Part shown: positions 52,979 to 53,494 of the stretch, piece by piece | Layout of the letters: every line of letters begins with the position of its first letter | How positions within the stretch are numbered: position 1 is the stretch's first letter | Origin: Bacillota bacterium | GTDB taxonomy: Bacteria > Bacillota > Limnochordia > DTU087 | Length of the DNA stretch: 53,494 nucleotides | NCBI GenBank assembly: GCA_012519025.1 | Contig: JAAYQZ010000033.1 | Location: 1-53,494 of the forward strand | Direction of reading: 5' to 3' | The notes under the pieces: model-generated | Databases searched by the model: none | The model's input: only the letters and a program-made list of their open reading frames with translations | Told to the model about the DNA's origin: nothing | Translations under genes and position numbers: made by a program

Positions 52979-53028
52979 GCTGCCCCATTGCCTTTATCGC
53001 AAAGGGGCAGCGTGCCCGCAAGGGGCAC
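52979..53028 (-). repeat. Two adjacent hairpins between flp and cpaA
   Basis: GTGCCC/GGGCAC (53028-53012, five-base loop) is followed directly by GCTGCCCC/GGGGCAGC (53011-52979, 17-base loop). Neither has a following T tract. They lie downstream of the flp stop and upstream of cpaA, where RNA processing or partial termination could raise pilin mRNA over the assembly genes. Confidence 0.7.
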
Positions 53029-53089
53029 TTGGTTATCCTAACCCAGATATGTCTTTAATCACCAGCCATGCCCTGAAGAGGTTATGTTT

Positions 53090-53269
53090 TTATTTTGCTG
53101 TAACGCCTTGTAATGATGTATTTAGATCCTGAAATTTCTCTTTAAGAGTCTCTCCCAGAGTCTTCACCGCCACCAAGGCAGCAATGGCAATTAACGCTGT
53201 CAACAATCCGTATTCAGCCATGCCCTGACCTGTTTGGTCCGTCCATAGCTGGGAGAGGATCTGACCCAT
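53090..53269 (-). CDS. flp: Flp-type pilin
   Basis: Flp is the main structural subunit of Tad pili. The 59-residue product reads GQILSQLWTDQTGQGMAEYG then LLTALIAIAALVAVK. Cleavage is predicted after Gly14 to leave Gln at +1 and the conserved Glu at +5 followed by Tyr, the Flp motif. The hydrophobic stretch covers residues 20-36. AGGAGGG lies six bases before the ATG. It is below the usual ORF size cut-off and is supported by motif, ribosome-binding site and locus. Confidence 0.93.
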   Translation of the reverse strand: MGQILSQLWTDQTGQGMAEYGLLTALIAIAALVAVKTLGETLKEKFQDLNTSLQGVTAK

Positions 53270-53305
53270 CGTTGCCCTCCTTTCATTTGATATTCTGCCG
53301 AGATG

Positions 53306-53485
53306 TTAGGAGCCGCTTGGCCATATTGCCACTGTCCTCACCACAGTGTGAAGAAATTTACCCATAGCCTTTCGCACCGTGTCGGCCGTTAATAGTAGTG
53401 GCAAAGCGACAAAAGCCAGAACCAGCATATATTCCAAAAGAATTTGGCCGGACTCGCTTTGCCGTGGCCCCCTGTTGTTAAACAT
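53306..53485 (-). CDS. Second Flp-like prepilin-type small protein
   Basis: This frame of 59 residues contains SESGQILLEYMLVLAFVALP. After Gly13 a Glu-Tyr pair falls at +5/+6, followed by a hydrophobic helix, the same prepilin layout as flp. The C-terminal half is basic (VRKAMGKFLHTVVRTV). The ATG at 53485 has no ribosome-binding site in the nine bases left before the window edge, and the frame stays open to the edge, so the start may lie further upstream. It could be a minor Flp pilin or a TadE-type pseudopilin. Confidence 0.72.
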   Translation of the reverse strand: MFNNRGPRQSESGQILLEYMLVLAFVALPLLLTADTVRKAMGKFLHTVVRTVAIWPSGS

Positions 53486-53494
53486 ACTGTTGCC

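Noticed and set aside
1-53494. CRISPR arrays, tRNA or rRNA genes, insertion sequences, prophage or toxin-antitoxin genes
   Set aside because: No spaced direct repeats, cloverleaf genes, transposase or integrase frames were seen; the window is housekeeping plus flagellar and Tad genes.

Overview
The window reads as a chromosomal segment of an anaerobic, spore-forming, flagellated member of the Bacillota (Firmicutes). Almost every gene lies on the minus strand, so the text is transcribed right to left. Evidence for the assignment: the order rpmB / asp23 / fakA ... fapR-plsX-fabH-fabD-fabG-acpP-fabF-rnc-smc-ftsY-ylxM-ffh-rpsP-khpA-rimM-trmD-rplS-lepB-rbgA-rnhB matches the Bacillus/Clostridium backbone. 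A YlbJ sporulation membrane protein, a SigH-like sigma factor and FapR are also present. Many genes start with TTG or GTG behind strong Shine-Dalgarno (SD) sequences. An intact secretin gene at the right end points to a possible two-membrane (diderm) lineage, but no other outer-membrane gene is in view.

Layout from left to right. (1) 1-4911: proximal flagellar operon flgB-flgC-fliE-fliF-fliG-fliH-fliI (fliI cut by the window edge). It is preceded at 4962-5150 by a class I cyclic-di-GMP riboswitch with its own intrinsic terminator. (2) 5313-12403: topA, smg (DUF494), dprA, a small zinc-ribbon gene, comM, yraN and rnhB (DNA topology, transformation and replication housekeeping). (3) 12435-20375: an HD-GYP c-di-GMP phosphodiesterase gene, then the translation and secretion block rbgA, lepB, rplS, trmD, rimM, khpA, rpsP, ffh, ylxM, ftsY. 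(4) 20397-25710: smc, a SigH-like sigma factor and rnc. (5) 25703-31643: type II fatty-acid synthesis (fabF, acpP, fabG, fabD, fabH, plsX, fapR), with a clear promoter and a probable FapR operator upstream. (6) 31918-40437: rpmF-yceD, a LysM protein, ylbJ (plus strand), msrA, a coiled-coil gene, coaD, rsmD, degV (fakB), fakA and asp23. (7) 40752-42307: a Crp/Fnr regulator divergent from rpmB, and a VOC-family enzyme. (8) 42402-53485: a Tad/Flp type IVc pilus locus.

How the parts connect. c-di-GMP ties the left half together: the riboswitch senses it ahead of the flagellar operon, and the HD-GYP protein would hydrolyse it. Lipid genes form a circuit: FapR controls fab and plsX expression, while FakA and DegV would feed exogenous fatty acids as acyl-phosphates into the same PlsX-dependent step.

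The most unusual part is the Tad locus. The CpaE/TadZ ATPase and the CpaF/TadA motor are fused into one 696-residue protein. The secretin is about twice normal length because it carries nine tandem BON-like modules. An unrecognised secreted protein gene sits inside the locus, and two small Flp-type prepilin genes lie at its promoter-proximal end. No tRNA, rRNA, CRISPR array, insertion sequence or prophage was seen.
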